From NCBI GenBank assembly GCA_029310945.1, contig JARJFC010000031.1, positions 1 to 48,686 on the forward strand: DNA of 48,686 bases. Reading direction: 5' to 3'. Origin of the DNA: Leptospira sp. 96542 (GTDB lineage Bacteria > Spirochaetota > Leptospiria > Leptospirales > Leptospiraceae). The notes beneath the pieces are model-generated. The model saw only the letters and a list, made by a program, of their open reading frames with translations. It had not been told where the DNA came from and did no database searches. The translations under genes were made by a program, and so were the position numbers. Below, piece by piece: positions 34,691-43,092 of this stretch; position 1 is the first letter of the stretch; every line of letters begins with the position of its first letter.

Positions 34691-36319
34691 CTAATTGCCT
34701 TTTTTACATATAAACAATAGATTATCTACGACTGAATCACATTGACCTGACTTAAATAAGTCAACTAACCTTGGGCTAAGCACCGTTTTGTTGGTATATA
34801 GATCTGAATGGCTGAGTAAAAATTTCGCTTTGTTTTCTGTGAAACTGGACTGAATACGATGGAAATATTCATCATTGAAGTTCAAATGAGGTGAATACGA
34901 AGAGAACTGTTTGTTACATGGTATTACATTGTTTCTAATAAAAAATTGTTGGTCCCAATGCATAATTACTAAACAAGAACAATTTGGATTCGTTTTGATA
35001 AAATTCTGTTTGCATAGATTTTGATTTTTTATCCATTCCGAGTGATCTAGTCTATATTTATTCTCGATTTCTGCATAATCCATTAAAAAAGATAAAATCC
35101 TAAAAGCACAAATCAACATAATGAAAGAAATAGCCAAATTCGTATATGGAATGTTCGTATCAAAATGGAAACGCCTTTTCATTGAATCGAAGTAAGTTTC
35201 GATATTCTTTGGTAGTTGTTGCACTAGTATTAAAATAAAGAAGAAACAAACTCCCATATTTACATCTGTCTTGTACGATTGTGAAGCTTGGATGAAACCT
35301 TCTTCACTATACCTCCAAGAATCAAAAGGTAATACTAAAATGGAAATCATAGTGAGAAAGAAAATAGATCGTTCTTTCCTAAAGAGAAAAAGTACAATGC
35401 CACCTAAAATGATTGTATAAAATTGGTTATCATAAATTGGACCAAAGCCACCGGGAGTGTACCAGTTGGATGGCCAATGAATTGCACTGTTGGCAATATG
35501 AGTTAAAAATTGTAAACCACTGCCTAAACCTTGGGCTCTGTTTGTAACAATGATCCAATAATGAAAGTCCAAATCGGCTGATTTAAAATACAATAAAAGT
35601 AAAATGAGTAAACCAGGGACGAAGGAAAGGGTTTTCAGTTGTTTTATATTTGAAATGATAAAAAAAGAGGAAAAAGCCAGAAATACGAAATCGGTAAAAA
35701 CGTTCGTAAGGCCAAAAAAAATTGATATAGTAATAAAATAGAACCCAGCGATAAGGTAGGAAAACCTGCTCTCTTTATCTTTCAAATAATGATAAATCAA
35801 AACTAAATAAGTCAGTTGGATCCAAGGTAAATAAGTTTCTGATAATATACGGTAAAAATCGAAGCGGATATATAGATCGAGTAAAATGCCAAGGAATAAT
35901 AATTTCGAGAGCCAGTTATAAAATTTATTATTCGCAACTAAGTTTATGGCAAAAAAGACGAGTGAGATTGCTGTGAAAATAGTGATGAAATTTGAGAAGG
36001 AGACGAGTAAAACTTCATTTCCAGTCGAGTTGGAAAAGATATCATTCGGAAGTAGGGAAAAGAAAAGAGATAGGTAAAGATACACTCCCGGCATATGGTT
36101 ACTTGTTGCGTATTCATTTAGTTTTCCTCCTTTCGCCAAAAAGAGGGCATTTTTAATGTTTTCATTTGAATCGCCAATGTGGACATAACGCCAAGAGTCA
36201 GGTTCGATGAGTCCGACGTTTTTGCCTTTGGATTGGATCCACGCCAAGATCGCAAAAACTAAAATTGAAAAGAAGAGAGAAGTGAGTAAATTTTTATTCA
36301 ATTTTTCTAAGAAGTTCAT
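34691..36319 (-). CDS. Polytopic membrane protein, GT-C glycosyltransferase-like
   Basis: About 542 residues from ATG 36319; the frame extends to TTG 36355 and neither start has a good ribosome site. There are roughly ten to twelve hydrophobic helices. After the first (about 12-30) comes a loop with EPDSWRYVHIGD, where an acidic residue would be expected in GT-C sugar transferases, and the last 130 residues form a soluble domain with several cysteines. Topology suggests transfer of sugar from a polyprenyl carrier on the periplasmic side, but no motif proves this. Base composition is more AT-rich than the window average, suggesting a variable surface-polysaccharide region. It follows the flavoprotein gene region on the same strand. 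Confidence 0.75.
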   Translation of the reverse strand: MNFLEKLNKNLLTSLFFSILVFAILAWIQSKGKNVGLIEPDSWRYVHIGDSNENIKNALFLAKGGKLNEYATSNHMPGVYLYLSLFFSLLPNDIFSNSTGNEVLLVSFSNFITIFTAISLVFFAINLVANNKFYNWLSKLLFLGILLDLYIRFDFYRILSETYLPWIQLTYLVLIYHYLKDKESRFSYLIAGFYFITISIFFGLTNVFTDFVFLAFSSFFIISNIKQLKTLSFVPGLLILLLLYFKSADLDFHYWIIVTNRAQGLGSGLQFLTHIANSAIHWPSNWYTPGGFGPIYDNQFYTIILGGIVLFLFRKERSIFFLTMISILVLPFDSWRYSEEGFIQASQSYKTDVNMGVCFFFILILVQQLPKNIETYFDSMKRRFHFDTNIPYTNLAISFIMLICAFRILSFLMDYAEIENKYRLDHSEWIKNQNLCKQNFIKTNPNCSCLVIMHWDQQFFIRNNVIPCNKQFSSYSPHLNFNDEYFHRIQSSFTENKAKFLLSHSDLYTNKTVLSPRLVDLFKSGQCDSVVDNLLFICKKGN

Positions 36320-36598
36320 AGGTAATGAGAAAGTCGCCACTTTACTTTGTATCAATAGATTACAAGGGTTTACAGAAAGATTGACTAACGTAAGGTATTA
36401 CCAATCTCCCTAAGTGAAGGTGATATGTCAATTTCTTAATGGGCGTCCGTTCTGTTCGCACTAGTAGAAACAATTGTGGGGGTAGGTTCCGTAGGAACTT
36501 GTCTCGTCTTTTGGGCAATGTTGGTTTTTTGCAAGTGGAACCTTCTTTTGCAAGAATTTTCGATTGGCAAAAGAATAAAAATCAGAAGCATCTCCTTC

Positions 36599-37345
36599 AT
36601 GAACAGGTTATTCGTTTTAATCATACTCCTATTATTTTCTTTCCAATGTAATCAAAAGCCAAGTGTTGAAATCGGAAAACCAGCTTTTATTTCCGCAACA
36701 ATTTTGAATTCAAGAATTGCTCCAAGTTCGAGTGCCGAAAAAAATGGTCAAGTTAAGTTAGGCGATGAGGTTATGGTTCTTGAGCGTTCTAAGGATAAAG
36801 AAGAAATCGACTCGGTAGCAGAGTATTGGTTCAAAGTTAAAACACCTACCTTGACAGGTTGGGTATTTGGTGCTTATCTTTCTGTAGAGCCTGTTGCTTC
36901 TAAAGAAGCAATTTTGAAAATGTCCCAAGGTCATTTTGTATATTGCAGTTTTCCAGATCAGAACGATTGTTCACATACGATTGGGATCGAGGGCTCAAAA
37001 TTTATTCTAAGAAAGTTTGATCGTTATTCTGGAATCACAGATCGGATCGATGGAATCATCGAAGTTTATCCAGATTATGTTTTGTTTACACCCAAAACGA
37101 GACTAATTCGTCCATCCGTTTATATACAATTTCCAAATACTGAGGAAGAACGAACCGCATACAATAATGCTTATTATCCGTATTCCGATTCTGATGCACA
37201 TCTAGTTGGTTTGGATACATATACGGCAGAAGGACCAATCAAATTGTATTACATAACTTGTAACAATTTATTATTATATTCTGATGTGAAACAGACAGAA
37301 TGTAATTTAAAATATGCCTATATTAAATCTTCTTCTCGGTTTTGA
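36599..37345 (+). CDS. SH3-domain lipoprotein, probable
   Basis: A 248-residue protein from ATG 36599; the frame opens earlier (36476), but only this start gives a proper signal peptide, MNRLFVLIILLLFSFQ followed by Cys17, a spirochete-style lipobox. An SH3b-like region (about 25-105) has FISATILNSRIAPSSSAE, GDEVMVLERS and YWFKVKTPTLTGWVFGAYLS, the pattern of bacterial SH3 domains that bind peptidoglycan or peptides. The rest is beta-rich and unfamiliar. It is the only plus-strand gene in this membrane-protein region, and its 3' end overlaps the convergent GT-C-like gene by 23 bp. Confidence 0.82.
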   Translation: MNRLFVLIILLLFSFQCNQKPSVEIGKPAFISATILNSRIAPSSSAEKNGQVKLGDEVMVLERSKDKEEIDSVAEYWFKVKTPTLTGWVFGAYLSVEPVASKEAILKMSQGHFVYCSFPDQNDCSHTIGIEGSKFILRKFDRYSGITDRIDGIIEVYPDYVLFTPKTRLIRPSVYIQFPNTEEERTAYNNAYYPYSDSDAHLVGLDTYTAEGPIKLYYITCNNLLLYSDVKQTECNLKYAYIKSSSRF

Positions 37346-38822
37346 ATCGTTCATTTCTTAACATGGATTTTGTTCTATATTCGTGCGGATTCTTCCAGTT
37401 AAGAATTCGTTTTTTTTCAACTTCTGGAATCGAATCTACAAAGTTTTGCCAGTCTACTTCTTTCAGAACTGAATAAAATCCAGGCAAATATTGAATGGTC
37501 GTTTCTTCAGGTAAATAGGTTTTGTAAAGAAGGTCGGAAACTCCATAAACAATTCTATATATTGGTCTATTTTTATGTTTTTCTTCAGGCAAAAAATGAA
37601 AAGCATCTCCTCCGTTTTTGTAACAAATAAAATAATCAAACCCTTGGTGGACAATGATCAATGTATCTTTAGGAAAGTTTAATAATGGCAAGATGATATC
37701 ATACAATTCATAATCCTGATTATTTTCATCTTTCATTTGGTAAACTGTGTAGAATTGATAAAAACAAGTTAAAATACAAAGTGTAAGGAGGATTAAATTA
37801 TTTCTTATATTCTGAATGAGGGGAATGAAAAATAAAATACACGGAATGAATATGAGTAAAAACATTCTTAGGTGAAAATTGTATGCCGCATAGTGAAAGA
37901 AAGGAAAACTGAGTATAAAATAAGAAAGGAAAACCGTTATCCAGAACTGTTTTTTCTTTGAAGGGATTTTTTTCCAATTTAGAAATAAAACGATAGGGGA
38001 CAAAAAAAGCAAAATTAGTTCAAGGTAGAATTTATTGTATAACTTGGCGTATTTTAAGAAAGGAAGTTGAAACTTAGAAAATTCTAATTCTTTCGTATAG
38101 TTTAGAATGTCTTCCCAGTGGATTAAATTGGGAAAGAAATAAGGGAACAAAAATAAAATTACTAAACCTAAAAATATAACAAATAAAGTTTGGCTCGTTT
38201 TGAATTTCTGAGTATTAAAAATACCTGGTAAAACAAAAAAGAATGCGACCCCCGCCATCAACTTGTGACTGAAGAACACTAAGACAAATAATATGCATAA
38301 GGTTAGTTTTTGTATGTATGTTTGGTGATTATTTATTCGCCAAACGAACTTTAAACTTTCGGAAATGAAAAGTATAAAAAATAAGATTCCACCTAAGTTT
38401 TTGACAAAATTGAAAGTGAAATGCGAAACAAAGGATGTCGAAACAAGTAGAAGGCCGAAAAAAATTGACTGATAGAATCTTAAAAAAGTACGCCCCAGTC
38501 GGTATCCCGCCAAAAATAAACAACTGGTAATGATAGAAATACCTACCTTGTTTGCAAAAACTGTATTTGGGATTAGTTTTGATAAAAATACTAAAAAATA
38601 TAATATGGGTGAAGTTTCAGGACTAAAGAATCTCCCTTTTGTTATATAGGAATGTACTTGTGCACTATAATAATACCCGTCTGCACCAAATGAATATTTT
38701 GAAGTATTTAGAACAAAAAGATGGATAGAAAAGGTAACGAAAAAGAAAACCAGGAGAATAAAATACTTTTTAAATTTTGTAATGGTCGATAGAGATAATT
38801 TTTTGGAAATCACTTTCTTCAT
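37323..38822 (-). CDS. Polytopic membrane protein, GT-C-like
   Basis: A 499-residue protein with about eleven hydrophobic helices, the first at about 19-40. The loop after it has SFGADGYYYSAQVHSYITKG in which the Asp and Tyr resemble the first periplasmic loop of GT-C glycosyltransferases. A soluble C-terminal domain (about 380-499) ends in a basic tail. It is similar in layout to the protein encoded at 34691 though not closely related in sequence. The start lies inside the end of the VanW-like gene (53-nt overlap), so coupled translation is likely. Strongly AT-rich. Confidence 0.75.
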   Translation of the reverse strand: MKKVISKKLSLSTITKFKKYFILLVFFFVTFSIHLFVLNTSKYSFGADGYYYSAQVHSYITKGRFFSPETSPILYFLVFLSKLIPNTVFANKVGISIITSCLFLAGYRLGRTFLRFYQSIFFGLLLVSTSFVSHFTFNFVKNLGGILFFILFISESLKFVWRINNHQTYIQKLTLCILFVLVFFSHKLMAGVAFFFVLPGIFNTQKFKTSQTLFVIFLGLVILFLFPYFFPNLIHWEDILNYTKELEFSKFQLPFLKYAKLYNKFYLELILLFLSPIVLFLNWKKIPSKKKQFWITVFLSYFILSFPFFHYAAYNFHLRMFLLIFIPCILFFIPLIQNIRNNLILLTLCILTCFYQFYTVYQMKDENNQDYELYDIILPLLNFPKDTLIIVHQGFDYFICYKNGGDAFHFLPEEKHKNRPIYRIVYGVSDLLYKTYLPEETTIQYLPGFYSVLKEVDWQNFVDSIPEVEKKRILNWKNPHEYRTKSMLRNERFKTEKKI

Positions 38823-39486
38823 TTTTTTCTTTCACGGTTATTTTTGAAAATCCATTTTTATTTTCTATCGAAAAGAGAAGCGAACATGTTGGCAGTTTTT
38901 CTTTCGATCGGATGTTTACTCTTAAACTCGTGTTTGTAAGATCAAAATAAAACTGAATGGGAAAAGGGAAAGGGTTCTGAACTCGTAAATCTTTTGTCGG
39001 ATACACAACGGATGCATCAGTCCCTAGTGGTGTAAAGCGAGTTGAATCATTGTATATATCTTTACTATGATTGTGGCGTTCTAAAATATTTAGTTTTGAT
39101 TGTATTGATACGTAGTATATGATTCCGGATAATTGGCAGAGTCCACCGGCAATATCCAGTTTTAGTTCGTTGTTGGAAATGACCCTTCCTTCTTTGTAAC
39201 CTTTTTTGGCAGACGGATAACCAATTTGTTTCCAAAATGATAAAATTTCATTTTGGTGTAAACAAACTCCCTGTATACAATCTATTGCAGTTGTAAGGTT
39301 GTGTAATTTATTTTCAAAGGTTTCTGTTTGTAGGATTGGCAGTGAAAGAGTTACTGAATGAGAAAATAGTTGTTCGCTGTTAGTTTTAAATTTTTTTATT
39401 CTTTTTTTGTAAACGAATAAATCCTGAATCTTTCTCTTATTGTAATGATAAAAGATCTTAAATAAATGTATGAGGTGTTTTGCCAT
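38770..39486 (-). CDS. VanW-like protein
   Basis: A 238-residue soluble protein resembling the VanW family, named for an accessory gene of some vancomycin-resistance clusters and of unknown activity. The typical block is visible: LHQNEILSFWKQIGYPSAKKGYKEGRVI in parts (about 76-103), GGLCQLSGIIYYVS (about 114-127), and FTPLGTDASVVYPTKDLRVQNPFPFPIQF. No resistance genes are near; in this setting a cell-envelope role is the better reading. The gene overlaps the following GT-C-like gene by 53 nt. A near-perfect hairpin separates it from the SPOR gene upstream. Confidence 0.85.
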   Translation of the reverse strand: MAKHLIHLFKIFYHYNKRKIQDLFVYKKRIKKFKTNSEQLFSHSVTLSLPILQTETFENKLHNLTTAIDCIQGVCLHQNEILSFWKQIGYPSAKKGYKEGRVISNNELKLDIAGGLCQLSGIIYYVSIQSKLNILERHNHSKDIYNDSTRFTPLGTDASVVYPTKDLRVQNPFPFPIQFYFDLTNTSLRVNIRSKEKLPTCSLLFSIENKNGFSKITVKEKNEESDFQKIISIDHYKI

Positions 39487-39503
39487 TGGATTACAAAAGA
39501 AAC

Positions 39504-39533
39504 GGCTTTCTTTTTATGAATAAAAAGAAAGCC
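39504..39533 (-). terminator. Long perfect hairpin, probable terminator of coaE-SPOR
   Basis: GGCTTTCTTTTTAT (39504-39517) and ATAAAAAGAAAGCC (39520-39533) are complementary over 14 bp around a 2-nt centre. On the minus strand it follows the SPOR gene stop by 26 nt and precedes the VanW-like gene; a TTTCTTTT run follows. It is most likely an intrinsic terminator, with an unusually tight loop that would open to about 4-6 nt. Confidence 0.65.
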
Positions 39534-39559
39534 AAATTGCCAAGGTTTATATCAAAAGA

Positions 39560-40309
39560 TTAAAAAAGCGGTGAGTGCCCAATGATCATTGCTTGTTTTT
39601 TTACTTCTTTCGGTGCATTTAAGTTTTTAAGAGTATTTTGTAACAAATCCTTGTTTGGTGATTTACCCAGTTGCACCACATAGTAGCCATTTTTCACAAC
39701 GATAAAGGGATTTTGTTTTAATTTTCCCTTATTTTCATTTTTGATTTTGGAAACAAAATTTTCGGCCACTTCACGATTAGAATAGGCTCCGAGTTGAATC
39801 GAAAACTGTTTTAAATCTGTCTTTTTGCTAACGTTTGTTTCCTTGTTCTTTTTGGTAGTCAGATTGGGCGCTAAATTTTTCAATTTCTGTTCTGACTTTA
39901 GCGACTTAGTCTGCTTCTCTTTCGATTTAGTTAAATCGATTATTTGTGTCTGTTTTTTTTCTTCCTCTTCATCTTTGGCTGTAGAGGTTTCCGCAAAATA
40001 TGGGTTTGTAGTCCCAGAACCAACATCGGCCATCGGTATTTCTTGGTTCAGTGAAACTGCGGTTTCGCCCGATTTATTGGTTTCTGTGCTCGTAGCGGCT
40101 GCGTTTAAACTTTTTTCGGTCGTGAGGTTCGTTTCTTCAGTCGGAGTTGATTTTCTCGGAATATAACTCGCGTTTGCCTCTTCCATCCTGCCTTTTCCGA
40201 TGGAAACACCCAAGAAAAAAATTGAGAAAAATAATGCAAAAAGAAATAAAGATAAAACTCCGATTCTTTGTTTGTCCAAATTGATTACGTAAAATACTCT
40301 TTCTTTCAT
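39560..40309 (-). CDS. SPOR-domain membrane protein
   Basis: A 249-residue protein with one membrane helix (about 18-38), a long low-complexity linker rich in Thr, Ser, Glu and Lys (about 45-165), and a C-terminal SPOR domain (about 168-245: FSIQLGAYSNREVAENF, then GYYVVQLG). SPOR domains bind septal glycan strands lacking stem peptides, so this is probably a division-site or cell-wall protein. Its start overlaps the coaE stop by 4 nt, a pairing of unrelated functions. A strong hairpin follows. Confidence 0.92.
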   Translation of the reverse strand: MKERVFYVINLDKQRIGVLSLFLFALFFSIFFLGVSIGKGRMEEANASYIPRKSTPTEETNLTTEKSLNAAATSTETNKSGETAVSLNQEIPMADVGSGTTNPYFAETSTAKDEEEEKKQTQIIDLTKSKEKQTKSLKSEQKLKNLAPNLTTKKNKETNVSKKTDLKQFSIQLGAYSNREVAENFVSKIKNENKGKLKQNPFIVVKNGYYVVQLGKSPNKDLLQNTLKNLNAPKEVKKQAMIIGHSPLF

Positions 40310-40926
40310 CTTATTACCTTTTTTTCTATTTGATTATAAATATTGCGAACAGAGGCTTCTAACTCTTCCTTACTATTATCGTTCGAAACGAGAAAATCAG
40401 AGAGAGACTTTTTTTTCTCAATGTCCATTTGTGCAGAAACTCTGCGAAGAAAATCTTCTTTGGGCATTCCGCCTCTGTTTTTCACTCTTTCCCAGGCTGT
40501 GTCTGGAGAAACATAAACGGTCAGTGTTGCATCGCAAATTTTGTGAGCGTCAGTCTCAAAGAGTAGGGGAACTTCCCAGGCAACGATGGAGCCTTCCTTT
40601 GTGTTTTCGAATAACTCTAAGAATTGTTTTCGTACTTTTGGATGTAAGATTGCATTGAGTGATTGGAGTTTTTCCTGGTTACTGAAGGCAAGTTCTGCGA
40701 TCTTTGCCCGAGATATGTTTCCGTTTGTATCGACGATCTCGTTTCCGAAAATTTCTATGAGTTCGTGGAGGATGGGGGTATCTTTTTCTGTGAATTGGCG
40801 TGCAATTTGGTCGGAGCTAATGGTGACTGCTCCACATTCTCCAAACATTGAGAGCACGGTTGACTTTCCGGATCCTATGGAACCCGTGATCCCCAACAAA
40901 AACTTATTTTGGTTTTTCCTTCGCAC
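40306..40926 (-). CDS. coaE: Dephospho-CoA kinase
   Basis: CoaE phosphorylates the ribose 3'-OH of dephospho-CoA, the last step of CoA synthesis. The 206-residue protein starts at GTG 40926 and has the P-loop GSIGSGKS (residues 15-22), the ISSDQIARQ region, HPKVRKQFLE, and VPLLFETDAH, all typical. Length is normal. Upstream lies an AT-rich region of about 300 bp with an inverted repeat and presumably the promoter. Confidence 0.95.
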   Translation of the reverse strand: MRRKNQNKFLLGITGSIGSGKSTVLSMFGECGAVTISSDQIARQFTEKDTPILHELIEIFGNEIVDTNGNISRAKIAELAFSNQEKLQSLNAILHPKVRKQFLELFENTKEGSIVAWEVPLLFETDAHKICDATLTVYVSPDTAWERVKNRGGMPKEDFLRRVSAQMDIEKKKSLSDFLVSNDNSKEELEASVRNIYNQIEKKVIR

Positions 40927-41187
40927 GTGTTTATAACATAAAAATGCTAGGAAAGTACAAGTATTTTTTTTATGATTTTAAGAAAAAAATACTAAAGTAT
41001 ATTTTTTTCAATTCCAAATGGTAGCTGCATTTTTCTTTTTTGATGCATGTCGCCTTTTGTTTGTTTTGTGAAAGGTTTGTTTTTGTGTACTTGGAAATCC
41101 GCAGGGTTTTCGCTTGGTCTCCGAAAAATACCTCTGGGCAAAACTGGAGTTTTGGAGGTTTCTTACGTTAAAAATTCCAAAGGTTCG
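40927..41187. other. Intergenic region upstream of coaE and tRNA-Phe
   Basis: AT-rich region without a convincing gene. It contains the inverted repeat AGTATTTTTTT / AAAAAAATACT (40960-40970 and 40983-40993), which may only reflect promoter-like A/T tracts before coaE. A 63-codon frame at 41047-41238 runs through the tRNA-Phe promoter and into the tRNA gene and is not believed. Confidence 0.5.
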
Positions 41188-41216
41188 TTGACAATGGACC
41201 CAAGTGAAAATATTCT
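41188..41216 (+). promoter_or_regulatory. Near-consensus sigma-70 promoter of tRNA-Phe
   Basis: TTGACA (41188-41193), a 17-nt spacer and TATTCT (41211-41216) precede the tRNA-Phe 5' end by 12 nt. The -35 is perfect and the spacing optimal, as expected for a stable RNA gene; the start site would fall only a few bases before the mature tRNA. Confidence 0.85.
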
Positions 41217-41228
41217 GGTCGTAACCAA

Positions 41229-41301
<73 letters not shown>

Positions 41302-41308
41302 AGGTTGC

Positions 41309-41560
41309 TTACTTTTTCCTTTCTTCTCCCATCGACCAAAGTCCTAAAAATTCATTCTCTTCCACTTTTTTGCAAAGTTCTGGTTTGTACAATTTTTTTA
41401 CAGGTGGTTTTGGGTAGATATGGATTTCATCGTTATCTGGAATGAAAGTGAGCATTCGTAATATCGTGTCTTCTCCTTCAATTTCATACATAGTGTATGA
41501 CATACCCTTGGATGGAATGATTTGAGATGTTTCGAGGTATTTTCGATTTGTTTCGGACAT
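41309..41560 (-). CDS. Small hypothetical protein
   Basis: An 83-residue acidic-basic mixed protein without signal or membrane segment; no family recognised. A middle stretch (YTMYEIEGEDTILRMLTFIP) looks like paired beta strands. The ATG lacks a strong ribosome site. It lies 56 nt downstream of the MocR gene on the same strand and converges with tRNA-Phe, 7 nt apart. Coding is supported by normal codon use and position, not by homology that I can name. Confidence 0.6.
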   Translation of the reverse strand: MSETNRKYLETSQIIPSKGMSYTMYEIEGEDTILRMLTFIPDNDEIHIYPKPPVKKLYKPELCKKVEENEFLGLWSMGEERKK

Positions 41561-41577
41561 TGTGTTTTAAGTAAGAT

Positions 41578-41598
41578 TTGATTCGGCTTAAGAATCAA
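41578..41598. terminator. Short hairpin between the MocR gene and the small hypothetical gene
   Basis: TTGATTC (41578-41584) and GAATCAA (41592-41598) form a 7-bp stem with a 7-nt loop. On the minus strand it follows the MocR stop by about 20 nt. The T-tract after it is poor, so it may be a weak terminator or attenuator rather than a full stop. Confidence 0.35.
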
Positions 41599-41616
41599 CC
41601 AAAATCTATATTCTTG

Positions 41617-43020
41617 TTATTTGTTTTTTATGAAGCTTCTGCCAAATTTGGTCAAAATTTCATCTACTTTATTTGTATAATACACAGAGGTGTTGATCCT
41701 AAAATAATGATCCCAATGGTTTGAAAGACCAAATAAGGATCCAGGAGCAATGGCCATTCCTAATTTTTTTGCTTCCATCATCACTTTATTACTATGTGTT
41801 CTGGATTTGATCCATAACACAAAGCCACCATCAGGTGGTTGAATATCAAGATTTCCTTCGCTTTTTTGCGTTAAACTTTCTGTGTAAACTTTAACTTGTG
41901 ATAAAAACTGGTTTCGCATAAATCTCATTTGTTTTTCATATAAACTTTGGTTTAAATACTCATGACAAACAATTTGTGAAATTTGGTTTTGCGAAATTTT
42001 GAAAGCACGTGCAAGTTTTGTGGCAGGTAGGTGAGCGTTTTTTGATGTTAACCAACCGATTCTTAACCCTGGCGAAAGCACTTTGGAGAAAGAAGAACAT
42101 AAAAAGGTTTTAGAGCTATTTTTCGTATTATAGGCAAACGATACTAGCGGTTTTGGCCTTTTGTCTTGAAAATATAACTCACCATATATTTCATCCTCAA
42201 TAATTGATATATTGTAATATTCGCAAATATTTACTATTCTTTGTTTTAGATCATCAGAAAACAAAACCCCATTAGGATTGTTGAAATTTGCGGACACGAG
42301 TAATAATTTTGGATTGTGTTTTTTGCATAAAACTTCGAACTCATTTGTAGATATTCCAATTTCAGACCGATAAGGAATTTCAATGACTTTTAATTTTAAA
42401 GACTCTAATATTTGAAAAACTCCTACATAAGTTGGTGATGGAACTATCACAACATCGCCTGCATTTACACAAGACTGGATCGATAAACTCAAAGCTTCAG
42501 TACAACCATTTGTGATTAGAACTTGAGAGTTGCCAACTTTGTAACCAGAGGAACTTGTTTTCGCTGCGATCCATTCCCTGAGTGGGGGAAAACCCTGCAT
42601 ATCACCATAAGCATAAGTGTTTTGGTATTGGACTGCTTTTTTGTATGCGCGATTTAGTTTTTGAAGGGGCAAAAACCTTTGGTCTGGAATTGCTGCTCCA
42701 AGAGGCAAAAGTTTTGGATCTAACACGTTCCGCATAATTTGCTGAATGCGATCATCTGCATCTACGGTGTCAAAAAATTCTGTCTGCGGTCCTTCTATTT
42801 CGGATTTAAGATCTAATCTTACTAAAAAACCAGATTGTGGTTTTACATGTATTAATCTGTTGTCTTCTAAAATTCGGTAAGCTTCCTTCGCAGTCGATAG
42901 ACTGCAGTTTTTTAGAATTTGGATCTCTCTAAGGGATGGGATTTTTTCGCCAGGTTTATAATGGCCATTTATAATTTCAGATTTTAATTCATCCGCCAGA
43001 TATTGGTATTTTGTTTTCAT
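41617..43020 (-). CDS. MocR-type transcriptional regulator (GntR HTH fused to aminotransferase fold)
   Basis: A 467-residue fusion: winged helix of the GntR family at 1-70 (GEKIPSLREIQILKNCSLSTAKEAYRIL region) and a fold-type I aminotransferase domain from about 85 to the end. The PLP lysine is K313 in SSFSKVLSPGLRIGW; NNPNG and EDEIYGEL are the other cofactor contacts. MocR regulators sense PLP or an amino-acid adduct and usually control a neighbouring, often divergent, gene. Here that gene is another aminotransferase at 43093. The 72-bp shared gap carries repeats suited to MocR binding. The domain may also retain some transaminase activity. Confidence 0.92.
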   Translation of the reverse strand: MKTKYQYLADELKSEIINGHYKPGEKIPSLREIQILKNCSLSTAKEAYRILEDNRLIHVKPQSGFLVRLDLKSEIEGPQTEFFDTVDADDRIQQIMRNVLDPKLLPLGAAIPDQRFLPLQKLNRAYKKAVQYQNTYAYGDMQGFPPLREWIAAKTSSSGYKVGNSQVLITNGCTEALSLSIQSCVNAGDVVIVPSPTYVGVFQILESLKLKVIEIPYRSEIGISTNEFEVLCKKHNPKLLLVSANFNNPNGVLFSDDLKQRIVNICEYYNISIIEDEIYGELYFQDKRPKPLVSFAYNTKNSSKTFLCSSFSKVLSPGLRIGWLTSKNAHLPATKLARAFKISQNQISQIVCHEYLNQSLYEKQMRFMRNQFLSQVKVYTESLTQKSEGNLDIQPPDGGFVLWIKSRTHSNKVMMEAKKLGMAIAPGSLFGLSNHWDHYFRINTSVYYTNKVDEILTKFGRSFIKNK

Positions 43021-43023
43021 TGT

Positions 43024-43063
43024 AACTGTATACTAATAGAAAATTTAAACTGTATATAGACAG
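43024..43063. promoter_or_regulatory. Candidate MocR operator
   Basis: AACTGTATA occurs twice in the same direction (43024-43032 and 43048-43056), 24 nt apart, and the second copy is part of the short dyad CTGT-N6-ACAG (43050-43063). MocR regulators generally bind direct repeats in the gap shared with their target gene. The first copy begins 3 bp from the regulator's start codon, so binding would probably repress it. Confidence 0.5.
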
Positions 43064-43092
43064 ATTAGTTTGATTATATTAGATTTTATTCT

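Noticed and set aside
36436..36624. 62-codon minus-strand frame before the SH3 lipoprotein, and a GTTCC-GTA-GGAAC hairpin near 36487
   Set aside because: The frame overlaps the signal peptide region of a better gene on the other strand, and the 5-bp hairpin is too short to call a feature.
38770..39486. VanW-like gene as a vancomycin-resistance determinant
   Set aside because: VanW homologues are common outside resistance clusters and no vanHAX-type genes are present.
40960..40993. AT-only inverted repeat AGTATTTTTTT / AAAAAAATACT as a terminator
   Set aside because: No gene ends here, the stem has almost no GC pairs, and A/T tracts of this kind are expected near promoters.
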